NCBI GenBank assembly: GCA_034769895.1
Contig: CM068368.1
Span: forward strand, 689,951,877-690,015,876
Direction: 5' to 3'
DNA length: 64,000 bases
Source: Magicicada septendecula
Taxonomy: Eukaryota; Arthropoda; Insecta; Hemiptera; Cicadidae
Shown piece after piece: positions 33,648 through 43,958 of this stretch. How positions within the stretch are numbered: position 1 is the first letter of the stretch; every line of letters begins with the position of its first letter. A program made the position numbers and the translations under genes. Below the pieces are notes generated by a model. The model was not told where the DNA came from. It worked only from the letters and a program-made list of their open reading frames with translations, and ran no database searches.

Positions 33648-33826
33648 CTGTATGTCCTGTCTGACACCAGGCTCTTGTTTAATGCATGGTTGTACACTCT
33701 GATTTGATACCCTCAAAACAGGTGGGGATGTCTGTGAATTTTTTAGGTTATTATGAGCTACCGTCAATCCCTGATTTGTCAATGCTGCAAATTCTTCCTG
33801 TGTTAATACAATGGTATTTCTGCAAT
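33648..33826 (-). CDS. ATF6: ATF6-like gene, internal exon (regulatory region)
   Basis: A 179-bp minus-strand exon with acceptor TTCTAG before 33826 and donor GTAATG after 33648. It starts in phase 1 and ends in phase 0. It encodes NTIVLTQEEFAALTNQG, then a Ser/Pro-rich stretch, then QPCIKQEPGVRQDIQ, a sumoylation-like KQEP motif of the kind common in activators. The phase joins correctly to the exon at 38541 (G + AT = Asp) and to the bZIP exon at 25691. Assignment rests on phase continuity and location; the sequence itself is weakly diagnostic. Confidence 0.75.
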
Positions 33827-34532
33827 CTAGAATCATGTTAATAAAGTTATCAAATTACGACACAGCAATAACATTAGCTAGCTTTTTGACTGGAACAAAC
33901 TTTATACTGGTTATTCATTTTTCTGCATCAAAAAGGGATGAAATATTACAAAAAAATTACAACCATCAAACCACCACATACAGGGTGGGGCAGAATAATG
34001 GGCGATTTTGAAATGACTGTAAACAAAAAAGTATTCAGTACGTACTAAATTTATTGTCACCACATTAAAGTACAGTGAAACCTCGTATTTACGCTACCGC
34101 TTAGAACGCTATCCCGTCCATTTATGCTCTTTTTATACGGTCCCTGGATGTTTCATATACATATCCCTTAAATTTTAATCTCTTATAACGCTTCCAAGTC
34201 CCGCTTATAGCGCTTTTTTCCTGGTCGAAAATGAGGAAAAATTATGTATAAATTGTGAAACAGTACTGTATTGGAGATGTTTTAAAAGCGTGAAGAAATT
34301 GTTGCTCTGACTGTACTGAAGGTCATTACACCCCGAGTAGACAAAAGGAATTCCACCCTCTACCTGAAGAAACCCTCAGGCCAGCAGTGTCAGGAATTGT
34401 ACCTAACGGTCCTTTCCTTTGCATGAAAGGAATTTAACACTCAAAAGTCTCCCTGTCAATACAGTACATTTCTGTCCTTTCTTATTAGTCGTTCTTTGAA
34501 TTCTTGGCAGTGCAGTTGTGATTAGTGCAAAA

Positions 34533-36138
34533 ATGGCAAAGCGGAAATCTCTTTCTATAAGTGAAAAATTACAAATCCTCCGTAAGTACGACGAAAATTC
34601 TACACTGAATCAAAAGGATTTTTCTGAATCTGTGGGAATCCCTTCATCCAGCTTAAGAACAATAATAAAAAGTAGGGATGCTATTACCGATGCAGCGAAG
34701 GGTGGTTGCAAACGTAAGAAAGTGAGATCCGGGAAATATGAAGACGTCGAGGAAATTGTTATTGAATGGATTCACCAATCCCGTGATGCTTCAATTCCAT
34801 TAAGTGGCCCAATCATACATGATAAAGCACGAGAAATAGCAGGCAAATTGAACACAGACTTTTCTGCTTCGAATGGTTGGCTTGATAGATTCAAGCAAAG
34901 GCATGGCATAGTGTATCGGCAAATCAGTGGTGAACCAGAGTCAGTTAGTGACAGTGATGTAAATGACTGGCAAAGTGAAGTGCTACCTAGGCTCATTAAT
35001 AATTATGAGCCACGCGGATGAATGTGGCTTATTCTTTAAGCTAACGCCCGACAAGTCATATGTGTTTAAAGGGGAGAAATGTCATGGTGGCAAATTAAGC
35101 AAAGAAAAGGTAACTGTGCTTGTTGCTGCAAATGTTGATGGATCTGAAAAATTACCACTGTTAATGTTGGGGAAGTCGCCTAGACCCCGATGTTTTAAAA
35201 ACATTAAACGACTGCCTTGTGAATACAAAAATCAAGCACGTGCCTGGATGACTGGTGACTTGTTTGTCACTTGGCTCAAAGACTTAGACCAAAAAATGGT
35301 AAAAACCAATTGCAAAATCCTGCTTTTTGTCGATAACTGTCCAGCTCACCCAAAAATGTGAATCTGAAAAATGTAGAACTAGCATTCTTGCCTCCCAACA
35401 CAACCAGTAAACTCCAACCAATGGATCAGGGGATCGTAAAAGTGCTCAAGCATTTTTATCGAAAGCGTGTTGTTCTATGATATCTGCAGTGCATCGACAG
35501 TGGAGCTGAAAACCGCATCACCTTATTGGACGCAATGAATTTCATCTCCGCTGCATGGGAAGGGATCGATGCGCAGACCATCACCAATTGCTTCAATAAA
35601 GCAGGCTTTTTTCAGGTAAGATTCTAAATGTTGTTAGATTAGGCTATTATCGAGCTTCTGTATAAAACTTTTTTTGTTTCGACAGGGGGTTAATTTTCTT
35701 TTTTTAATTTCTTAGGGACATGGTGTAACACCCGGTGAAACAAATGCCCCTGTCACAATTGATAATGACGAGGATTGGGCTGCTGTATGGGAGAAGTTAG
35801 GAGATGTTAACTTGGAAGATAACTTTGTATCAGTTGACAATGGTCTAGTGACATCAGAAATCCGCGATGTCGACGACATGATTGCAGATCATGCTGCCGC
35901 TACCGTCCAAGATGAAGACAGTGATGAGGAAATTGAATCTGCAGAGGAAAATGTCCCCACATGAAATGAAGCTCTCGGAGCAATAAATCTGCTCCGAAAA
36001 TACAATATCACTGTTACGCCTGGCGGTGTATCAAGTAACGTGAATAGCTACTTAAACCGCATAGAAAATGTAATCATTCATAACAGTAGTACACACACTC
36101 GACAAACATCAATCAAAGACTTTTTTAATAGGAAATGA
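34533..36138 (+). pseudogene. Pogo/Tigger transposase (CENP-B-like), broken, one intron
   Basis: The ATG at 34533 opens MAKRKSLSISEKLQILRKYD, a CENP-B/pogo helix-turn-helix. The second DNA-binding (CENPB) domain follows, ending near NGWLDRFKQRHGI. A small deletion and shift near 35010 lies before ADECGLFFKL, the first DDE Asp. The second Asp is in FVDNCPAH, and the third block is LPPNTTSKLQPMDQG (after a shift at 35360). The frame continues ...TNCFNKAGFFQ, where GTAAG (35616) to TTCTTAG (35715) looks like a 100-bp intron joining in frame to GHGVTPG. The frame then runs to IKDFFNRK at 36138, broken by two further stops. It was once a complete Tigger-type transposase. Confidence 0.85.
35616..35715 (+). 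other. Probable spliceosomal intron in the pogo transposase
   Basis: GTAAGATT donor, a pyrimidine-rich stretch (CTTTTTTTGTTTCG...TTTTCTTTTTTTAATTT) and TTAG acceptor. Removing 100 bases keeps the frame ...AGFFQ-GHGVTP... on both sides. An in-frame TAA inside it would otherwise end the protein. Confidence 0.65.
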
Positions 36139-36198
36139 GCTAGAATTTGTATTTTGCATTGTAACTAATGAACAATACTGTAATTATAAATACAGTAC

Positions 36199-36199
36199 T

Positions 36200-36254
<55 letters not shown>
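36199..36254 (+). repeat. (AAT)n microsatellite
   Basis: About 18 uninterrupted AAT triplets lie in the 3' untranslated part of the pogo element. Confidence 0.9.
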
Positions 36255-36446
36255 AGTAAAAATAAAACACAGTACTGTAATTGTTTCCTATGAAGTGGTG
36301 TCCAAATTGTTTTCCCATCTCACAAATCATTTCCCGTCTACAGCGTTGTCCCGCTTATTAAGCGTTTAAACCACAGTCCCTTGATGAGCGTATTAACAGG
36401 GTTCTACTGTATATAAAAAAGCATTTAAGAAAAGAAAGTTTATAAT

Positions 36447-37550
36447 TTACTTTTTAAAAATTACATCTGAAAGATGACATCCATTTAAATTCAAACATTG
36501 TTGAAGCCGTGTCTTGAAGTTCGTCATCACATTACGCAGCATTTCCGGTCGGATTTGAGCCACTTCGTCTCGAATCCGTTCTTTTAGGGCCTCGATTGTT
36601 CTCAGTGGTTCTTCCTGGTAAACTCGACTCTTCAACTAACCAAATAACCCCAGAGGAAGAAGTCACAAACTGTGAGATCTGTCGAACCGGGGGGCACACA
36701 ATATCCCCGTTTTGAGAGATGACGTGATTTGGAAACAAGCAGTTGACAACATTCATGCTTACTCTCGCTGTGTGGGTGGTAGCTCCGTCATGTTGAAAAA
36801 ATGTCTCCGAGTTTACATTGTACTGAGCAAGTTGTGGAGCAAAAAAGTTTTCCAACATGTATGCATATCTCTCCGATGTCACGGTCACAGCATTTCCAAG
36901 AGCATCCTCGAAAAAGTAGGCCCCTACGATCCCCGAAGAAGCATAGCGCACCACACAGTAACTTTTGTGGAATGGAGAGGTTGCTGATGGAGTTGTTGAG
37001 GATTTACATCACTCCAAAATCTGAAGTTTTGTTTATTTATGTAACCGGACAGATGAAAATGGATCTCGGCACTCATCCATAAGTTGTATACGATGTTCTC
37101 ATCTTGGTCAACCAAATTCAAAAACTCTTCATAGAAACATCTTCGGGTGGCATAATATGCTTCATTGAGAGCTTGAACGATTTGAATTTTGTATGGGTGA
37201 TAGTGAAGATCATCGTGCAAAATCCGTCTTACCGTTCCGGTGGAAATTTGAAGTGTGCTGCTATGCCGGCGAGCCGAACGACGCGGGCTTCTTCCGATCA
37301 CAACTCTTACACGCTCGATGTTTTCGGGAGTTCACACTGATTTTGGTCTTCCAGGTTTCTTCTTTATTGTTGACGAAGTCTCTTCAAAGTTCTCAACCCA
37401 CGTTTTAATCGCATGGGCTGATGGCAATGGCTGATTCCGATGAATGTTACAATGGGCACGGAAAGCACGATATGCACATTCGTAAGAACTACCATTTTGA
37501 TAAAACGCTTTGACAGCGTACGCTCGTTGTACACCGGTCCACCGCTCCAT
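36447..37550 (-). pseudogene. Tc1/mariner-superfamily transposase, frameshifted
   Basis: The start at 37550 reads MERWTGVQRAYAVKAFYQNG with a helix-turn-helix and the hinge KKPGRPKSV. A shift leads to RRSPRRSARRHSSTLQISTG and the first catalytic block MSAEIHFHLSGYINKQNFRF, where DEAHFHL would be expected and Asp is replaced by Met-Ser. Another shift leads to FFQHDGATTHTAR (second Asp). The third block (DFF/WGYL) is frameshifted near 36680. The last part, SRVYQEEPLRTIEALKERI, ends at 36447. The family is the insect group often labelled Tc3-like. Confidence 0.8.
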
Positions 37551-37666
37551 CGTAACTAAATGCTACGGTGTGTAGAACACGGCCGACAGCTTTCTAATCC
37601 CCTCCCTTCAGTGCAGCAGGATTTCCAACCTTTTCAAAATCACCCGTTATTCTGCCCCATTCTGTA

Positions 37667-38540
37667 TATTTCCCCCCCCACACACACACACACACACACA
37701 CATTCATACAAAGCCTATCACCATGTCTAATATAAGAATTTATATTTTGCATTTCAGTACTGATGAATGGCCATTAAATTTTTATTAGTACAAATTTTTA
37801 CATTACTTTTTATGAATAACAGTTTTACTTTCCAGACAGCTGTGTCTATTTTAATAAATAATGAACTATATTTGAGGTTGCCTTTTGTGTGCAAATATTA
37901 CATACGGATAATGGTCTTAAGATACTGATCTGTTGTCTTGAAATGTATTTAATCTGTTTCTAATAATTTGAAAACATGCTCACATGCTTACACAGTTGTA
38001 AATCACTCTTAAAACATTTTCATTACTAAACAACAGTTGCTATCATACAGAAGTTTCTTAACTGCCTTAATTAGTATATGGGAACAGCTACACTTACAAT
38101 AACCTATAATTTATTCGTGTTTGTGCTGTAAATTCCATAACTGAGGAGACTTAACAAGATGTTCTTTCTTGTTTAATGTTCTCCATATGCAAATATTTGT
38201 TTGTGACCTGTTCTTATTTTGAAACAATTTAACTTTTTGAATCAAAACAAATAATTTCATCAGTTAGTTTAAATTATAAATTTTAAAATATGTACAAACC
38301 AAATATGACTAGGAGTTATTGTTGAAACATTATGCAACTTCTAATAATAGAGAATTAAAATTTCTTAATAAGCTTTTTAACAGTCCTCCTGTATTACTGA
38401 TTCAGACGACTACTGAATAAATTGATGACATTACAACCTGAAATATTACAAGAAATTCTCAATTAACTCAAAGACTGATAATGTGTGAAATGCAGTCTAT
38501 TACTACCACAATATTTAATAATACTGAAGTGGTAACTTAC
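37667..38540 (-). other. ATF6 intron with (CA)n repeat
   Basis: A (CA)n run lies at 37677-37702. The rest is AT-rich intron without genes. It ends at donor GTAAG of the exon at 38541. Confidence 0.6.
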
Positions 38541-38675
38541 CTTCAGTTTTGGTTTGTGGTACACAGGCAGTTGGAGGCACTGGAGTGGACGATGGCCTGG
38601 GTTGGATAACTAATGAAGGTGTCGCACTCTGTCTTGGAAGTATTACTTTGGTCTGCCGTCCTGTTAGTTTTAGAT
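38541..38675 (-). CDS. ATF6: ATF6-like gene, internal exon
   Basis: A 135-bp minus-strand exon between acceptor CTACAG and donor GTAAGTTACC, starting and ending in phase 1. It encodes LKLTGRQTKVILPRQSATP and a Pro/Thr-rich tail, PRPSSTPVPPTACVPQTKTE. Both junctions keep frame with the exons at 54869 (A + AT = Asn) and 33826 (G + AT = Asp). Low-complexity Pro/Ser/Thr content fits the activation region N-terminal to the bZIP. Confidence 0.7.
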
Positions 38676-39822
38676 CTGTAGAGAACAAACAGTATTGATA
38701 TTACTATAAATAAATCACGATTTACTTAAATACAATACACAAAATATAATTTTTACATTGTCACAATATTTAACATTTAAAATCTACACTGTATGTAAAA
38801 ATGTAATAACAGTATATTTACATGCATAACTACATCCTTATACTATGTTTATCACATGGGGGAGGTGTTGAAATAAACTGCTCCAGATTCTTCCTACCCT
38901 GATTTCAGAAATCTTTCTTCTCTGTTTTGTAACTATACATAAATAAATAATTCACTTCTTAGTTGTGTACAGAAAATAAGGAGGAGGAATCCATTAAAAC
39001 ACACATCACTTTTCATTACAGATGGAAATGAATGGAAACTATTTAACTGTGTATGTACAGCAAAACTGAAAGTTAAGGGCATGGAAATGTGCGAAACGCT
39101 TATGGTCACAGGGGAAAGGCGATGTGGAGGGAGTCGCTGTGAGATGTGAGAAGAGAATTGTTGTTATCAGCGACGCTGCAGCCAACCTATGAATATCAAT
39201 TCCAATAGTCACAAAAACTCGTGACTGTTACGGTTTGATTGTAAATGTGTCACCATGAATCTCTATCTGTGTGTGTGTGTATGTGTGTACCTAGTCACAC
39301 AGCTGGCTTTAAAAAAAGAATTATACGTTTATTGTTTCCGACGTAAATCAAATAATAATAATAATAATAACATTGTAATTGTATTACTATACAAATCAAG
39401 GAAATGATATGTACTGTTCACACATATCGGAATTTGTTGCTGTTACATATCAGAATGTTTTATAAACATATCTGAGTGTTGTTGGGTTCTGTCATTGTGT
39501 TCTGCTGAGACATAAAAAACTACAGCCTTTCTGACCATTCTTATCGCAATGGAATTTGCAAACTGTACACTTCCACTCCTTATTTACACTCGACTATCTC
39601 TACAGTTTATCATTACATAAAGGAACGCGTTCTTCGTATTAATTTAATTGCAAGAATCTTTTTAATCCTGGACAACAAAAAACTGTTTATTACTTCCCGT
39701 CCTTGACTATGAATAACTTTCTTGTCTTTGCTAGTTGAAGAAGTATCCATCTAGTTGAAGGAGAAGTATCCATTTTAACAAATCTTATTACTGGATGATA
39801 ACACAAATAATTACGATAATAC
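38676..39822 (-). other. ATF6 intron before element C
   Basis: No gene supported. A GT/CA-rich stretch lies near 39270-39290 and an (AAT)n run near 39350. It ends at the GTAA target duplication of element C (39823-39826). Confidence 0.5.
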
Positions 39823-39826
39823 GTAA

Positions 39827-41006
39827 TGTAACGTGTCCAAAATTGGGTTATCTTATTTCTTACAGTAGGGGGCATTTGTATTTTTATTTATTTCATTTTG
39901 TGTGGGATTTTATAAATTTATTGTGAAAGTTTTATTTCCCGGCGAACGTTATTTCCATTACAACAGAACACATGGCCAGTAGAACAGTTTGAGACAAAGG
40001 CGAGGCGCAATCTCTATTGTGTAACATGGCAAGGAATTCGCGCCACCCTAATTTACTCGGAACTCTGTATATGTGTGGCGACGCCCGTACTTAACATCTC
40101 AGGACGGGGCGCTGTTAGTGACGCTGTGAAAACTCCAACGAAGCTGTAAAACATGGCGCTGGAGTGAACGATTTGGGACCGCAACCAGCCAGCTACAGGA
40201 AATGTATTTAAGCCACGCCCGCTGCTAGTGACATCAGTATAGCAGAGGCAAATATTGTCCCCGGTGACCACACAAATAACGACTATGTTCCATGCATAGA
40301 ATGAATACGATACAGCAAATCAACATTGAACGACGATGAAAATCTGTTGGCAGTGAATACGCATTTCCTCCCGCTCAACCAAGCACACTTCCCAGTCCTA
40401 CTCTGTCCGTGTCGGCCGACACCAGTATGCTCTACTAAATTTCATCAGTTTTTTAATATAAAAGTGAAGTAATCTCTTTAAACAAGTGACAGTGATGGAG
40501 GAATAGTTGCAGAACATTCACATCTAAATTTGTGATTCAGTTTTTGTTTTTTCGGGACGTTTACGACTTACCGCGGTGTGGCCACGAGGTCACTGAAGAA
40601 CGCGTTGCCGGTGGGGACTTTATATCATGTATTAAATCGAGTAATCAGGGTAATGGGGTTTTATAATAGAATGTGAGTAGTGAGTGAAAGGCAGGCTGGG
40701 CTATCTTGAGTAAGTAATTAGTATTAGTTATATATGTAAAAGTAAAATGTAGGAACCAAAGTTGCACAACATTTGACGACATGTAAATGTATTTGGTAAA
40801 CAATAATTTCAATAGTTGATCATTAAAACTAATTATTTCTCTTCCTAACGATGTGTAGAGTTAGTTATTTCGATAACCCATGAAACACATGTTTGTATCT
40901 AGCGTTCGCACGAAAGAATCCTGGCCCCAGAGAAACGAAACTTTGAAGGTAGGTGGGAGTTGTATTTATGTATTTTATATATTTTAAAGTGTATTTGAGA
41001 GTCACA
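39827..41006 (+). repeat. 5' LTR of element C
   Basis: Starts TGTAACGTGTCCAAAATTGG and ends TTGAGAGTCACA. About 99% identical to 49797-50976. Confidence 0.95.
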
Positions 41007-41008
41007 GG

Positions 41009-41027
41009 TGGCTTCCGATACAGGGAC
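41009..41027 (+). other. Primer-binding site of element C
   Basis: TGGCTTCCGATACAGGGAC, two bases after the LTR. It resembles the tRNA-Lys site, with conserved TGGC, CCGA and ACAGGGAC. Confidence 0.6.
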
Positions 41028-41202
41028 AGTTTTTATTAATTAAAAAACTACATTAGTAAAAACCGTACCTACAGAAAAGATACAAACATGTTTTTGGGGT
41101 TAGCGGAATAAAACAAAAGTGCGTTATTAACGAAAAATTGGTTATATAATACATTATATTGATTATATTATAGTTACACAAGTATCAAGTATAAAATAAG
41201 AA

Positions 41203-42405
41203 ATGGCAGATAACAATGAAGTCAGCTTATCTGACAGTCAGACCGAGAGTCAAGTAAATGCTGACTCCGGTATTCAAACAGAATTAACGTCACTAAATGA
41301 GTATAACGTAGAAGCATCTGTACTTAGCACACTGGGAGCGATATCAACTCCCGTAACAAGTAAAGCGAAAGAGTTGTCATTGGACGATCTATTTAATTTC
41401 ATGAGAACCATGTCTAGTGATATTAACGTAAAATTTGATATACAGAATGACAAGTTTAACGAGAAATTTGAGATTTTAAGTAACAAATTCAAAGAACAGA
41501 AAATAAAATGCGAACAGCAGAATGTTAAAAATGATATTATTTTTAATGAAATTAAACAACAGAATATTCAGTTTCAGCAGAATATAAATGTAAAATTTGA
41601 TGAGTTGATAAATAATATACAAGACAAGAATGAACTTCTAGAAAGTACCAATAAAATAAGAAATAATTTGAATAAAGTAGAACCGAGTACGAGTAATACA
41701 AATGAAAGTTGTAATGGCAATGTTGTATTAGATAAAGAATTAATAAATAATAATGATGTTGTTGAAAATAATGATAATAATGATGTAATTGAAAGTATAA
41801 TATCAGAGAGTACTGATGAGTTTGTAGAATGTGATTATGAGATGTTAATGTGTGTTAATGAGTTAGAAAAAGAATGGAAAGAAAGAGTAGATGAATGTGT
41901 AGGGCAGAGGGTAAATTTTCCCTTTATTTTTTCTGAACCAGAGTGTTCACAAATGTCGTTTTTGAAGGGCAAGAGACCCGTATTGGTAGATGAATTGAAG
42001 TGTTTATTGATGTTGTATAATGTTGTACCCTCTGTCTGTAATAATGATGTTGAAAGTGTGATTTGGTATGGGGATGAGAGAGATTTAAACAGAGAATTGT
42101 GTGTGGAGAAAGTAACAGAAGTGTATAATTTGAATAGAAAGTATGACAAATGGAAAGAAAGTTTAAAAGTATATGGGAATAATAATGACTATAATGATTT
42201 GACAAAAGTAATTAACCTGATAGTGAATGAATTTAACGATGGAGATGTAACAAAAATACCTAACGTAGACTGGTTTAACGAGTATTTTGATAAGAGGAGT
42301 GAAGTTAGTTTGTATGGTTATAATACACAAAATAATAACTGGTGTATTAATCAAATTGAAAAATGTTATATAAAACCAAGACTTATTTGGGACGATGGAG
42401 GTTAA
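41203..42405 (+). CDS. Gag-like DDGG protein of element C (intact)
   Basis: An uninterrupted 400-residue ORF, the only intact member of the family in the window. It opens MADNNEVSLSDSQTESQV, with SGIQTELTS near residue 25. A coiled-coil region covers about residues 65-150 (KFDIQNDKFNEKFEIL, KFKEQKIKCEQQNVKNDI, NIQFQQNINVKFDEL), followed by an Asn/Asp/Glu-rich linker. A conserved C-terminal domain from about residue 225 includes VCNNDVESVIWYGDERDLNR and FNDGDVTKIPNVDWFNEYFD, and the protein ends KPRLIWDDGG. It is acidic and hydrophilic with no membrane segment, zinc knuckle or protease motif. Position after the primer-binding site suggests a structural gag-like role; an RNA-binding or accessory role is equally possible. 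Confidence 0.85.
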   Translation: MADNNEVSLSDSQTESQVNADSGIQTELTSLNEYNVEASVLSTLGAISTPVTSKAKELSLDDLFNFMRTMSSDINVKFDIQNDKFNEKFEILSNKFKEQKIKCEQQNVKNDIIFNEIKQQNIQFQQNINVKFDELINNIQDKNELLESTNKIRNNLNKVEPSTSNTNESCNGNVVLDKELINNNDVVENNDNNDVIESIISESTDEFVECDYEMLMCVNELEKEWKERVDECVGQRVNFPFIFSEPECSQMSFLKGKRPVLVDELKCLLMLYNVVPSVCNNDVESVIWYGDERDLNRELCVEKVTEVYNLNRKYDKWKESLKVYGNNNDYNDLTKVINLIVNEFNDGDVTKIPNVDWFNEYFDKRSEVSLYGYNTQNNNWCINQIEKCYIKPRLIWDDGG

Positions 42406-42984
42406 ACTGTAAAACAATAAAAGACAGTGATAAACATTATGTTTTATGGGTTTTGACATGACAGATTTGGACAATGAAGTGCGAAAAAACTGAACAGTTA
42501 ATAACAAGAGTTTGTAAATAAAAATATAGTGAATTTATTTGTGTGCATGGTGGAATGTTAAGTAAATAATGTGTGTACGTAAGATGATTGTTGTAATAAT
42601 AATATTGAAATATTTGCAAGTTAAATAAATGTCAGAATTAATTTTGAAAACAGTAATTGACTAATAATAATTGTTATGATGGTAATGCAATTTGTGTTGT
42701 TAATAATTAAATTAATTAAAACAATCTGATACATGTTAAATATGTTGATTGATTATTTAAATGTTGTGTAATTAAATTTTTTGATGAATATAAATTATTT
42801 TACGAGAATTTTGAAAATTTTAAGAAAGTCCAGTGGTAGGAAGTTATGAATGAGTTAAATGATTATTGATGAAAATATTATATTATAATGTATATAAAAA
42901 TTTTAACTAGTTAGTTATTAAGTTGCTATTGCAGGGGTGGCCTGTGCCCCCATAGATAGCGAAATGGGTTGGTGGTAACAGAGA
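42406..42984 (+). other. Non-coding DNA after the element C ORF
   Basis: Shares with B and D a short conserved segment soon after the stop (TTATGG(G/T)TT..GAC and ATGAAGTG(T/C)G), then AT-rich DNA. No ORF. Confidence 0.5.
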
Positions 42985-43470
42985 GTGTTACCTCCATCGG
43001 AGGCGAAAATGGCGAAAATGTGCGACACACCTTTTTCGTGTAAACTTAATTTGCACAACTGATAGACGATCGTGTCGCACATAACTAGAACGATGTAGAA
43101 CAGGCAGTGAAATGAAGTTAGATTTTCCCGACTTTTCGGGCGATTACTGCCTTACCAGCACTAATCGTGGATTTGGCTAGCGGCCAGCTATGGTCATACC
43201 AAGTCCCTTGACCATAGCTGACTTGAAATTGGTATATAGTAGAAATTCAATGGGGGGCGAACATTAGGGGAAATCCCGGCACTATGGAACAGCGGCTACC
43301 ACTCTGCCCGCTTGGGGGCAGCAAAGCCAGGTGGTAGACCCGCATTAAGGGCATGTAACTATATAACAAAGGCATGTTGATACCTGAACCTTTTAAAATA
43401 TAATAGCGGAAGCAAAGACACGGAGAGGTCAACCTACTCCAAAATATGCCGTCTTTGTGAAAGCGAGGGG
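42985..43470 (+). ncRNA. Conserved structured RNA block, element C copy
   Basis: Homologous to 20070-20560. Helices: CCTCC-ATC-GGAGG (42991-43003); 11-bp helix 43018-43028 with 43072-43082; CAGCTATGGTCA/TGACCATAGCTG (about 43186-43220). CTACCAC/GTGGTAG (43296-43302 / 43331-43337) encloses CTGCCC/GGGCAG (43304-43309 / 43316-43321). The last is CAAAGAC/GTCTTTG (43413-43419 / 43451-43457). Each helix stays paired despite sequence change from B. A third partial copy is at 45645-45860. Confidence 0.75.
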
Positions 43471-43660
43471 GCGCCACAACCTTACATAACTTGAAATAGT
43501 GTGTGTGGATGGGAGGTGACTCAGAGGAGCCACGAATTTAAATTTTACAACATAAAGAATTTTTGCTAATTAAAATTTTGATCCAATAAAAATGCTTGTG
43601 CTCTGTTAAATAACTAGCTGCTCAGACACTCAATACGTTAGATATAGACTATCACTAAAA

Positions 43661-43958
43661 TGTGTTAGACTAAGTTATTTCGTCATTACCACGTTCTCAT
43701 TTCTGTGTTGCGAGATTCGTCTAAACGGACCGGAATCTTTCTGAGTTATTAATTGGGTGGGGTCAGATCGCAAAATTGTCCTTTTATTTAAGGTGGAGCG
43801 TCAAGGTTTTCGATATTTTATCCTACATAAAAAATAATCGTGGCGACCTTGGTCTTCTGGTGAAATTTGGATATGGTAAGTAATTGATTGCGTACAGGTA
43901 AGTCCTGGTAGTGTATTTTATGTATTAATATATTTTCGGCTTATTTATTATCGTTACA
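43661..43958 (+). repeat. 3' part of an E-type LTR
   Basis: Matches the last ~300 bp of the LTR at 48190-49545 and ends ATCGTTACA. It is joined directly to ACCCCCAAAAAATCC, the reverse complement of the internal site GGATTTTTTGGGGGT (47930-47944). Confidence 0.75.

Larger units (their letters stand above)
34073..36409 (+). mobile_element. Pogo/Tigger transposon nested in the mariner
   Basis: Inverted ends CAGTGAAACCTCGTATTTAC and (complement of right) CAGTAGAACCCTGTTAATAC enclose 2,337 bp. TA lies at 34071-34072 and 36410-36411. It inserted only about 90 bp inside the mariner's left end, so it is the younger of the two. Confidence 0.92.
33981..37664 (-). mobile_element. Mariner-superfamily transposon split by pogo
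   Basis: Inverted repeats of over 30 bp (left CAGGGTGGGGCAGAATAATG, right complement CAGAATGGGGCAGAATAAC) are flanked by TA at 33979-33980 and 37665-37666. Removing the nested pogo (34073-36409 plus its TA) leaves about 1,345 bp. It lies in the ATF6 intron between the exons at 33826 and 38541. Confidence 0.9.

Noticed and set aside
40053-40271. 72-codon minus-strand ORF duplicated at 49984-50241
   Set aside because: Repeated because it is in both LTRs of element C; overlaps the LTR promoter region and has no recognisable domain.
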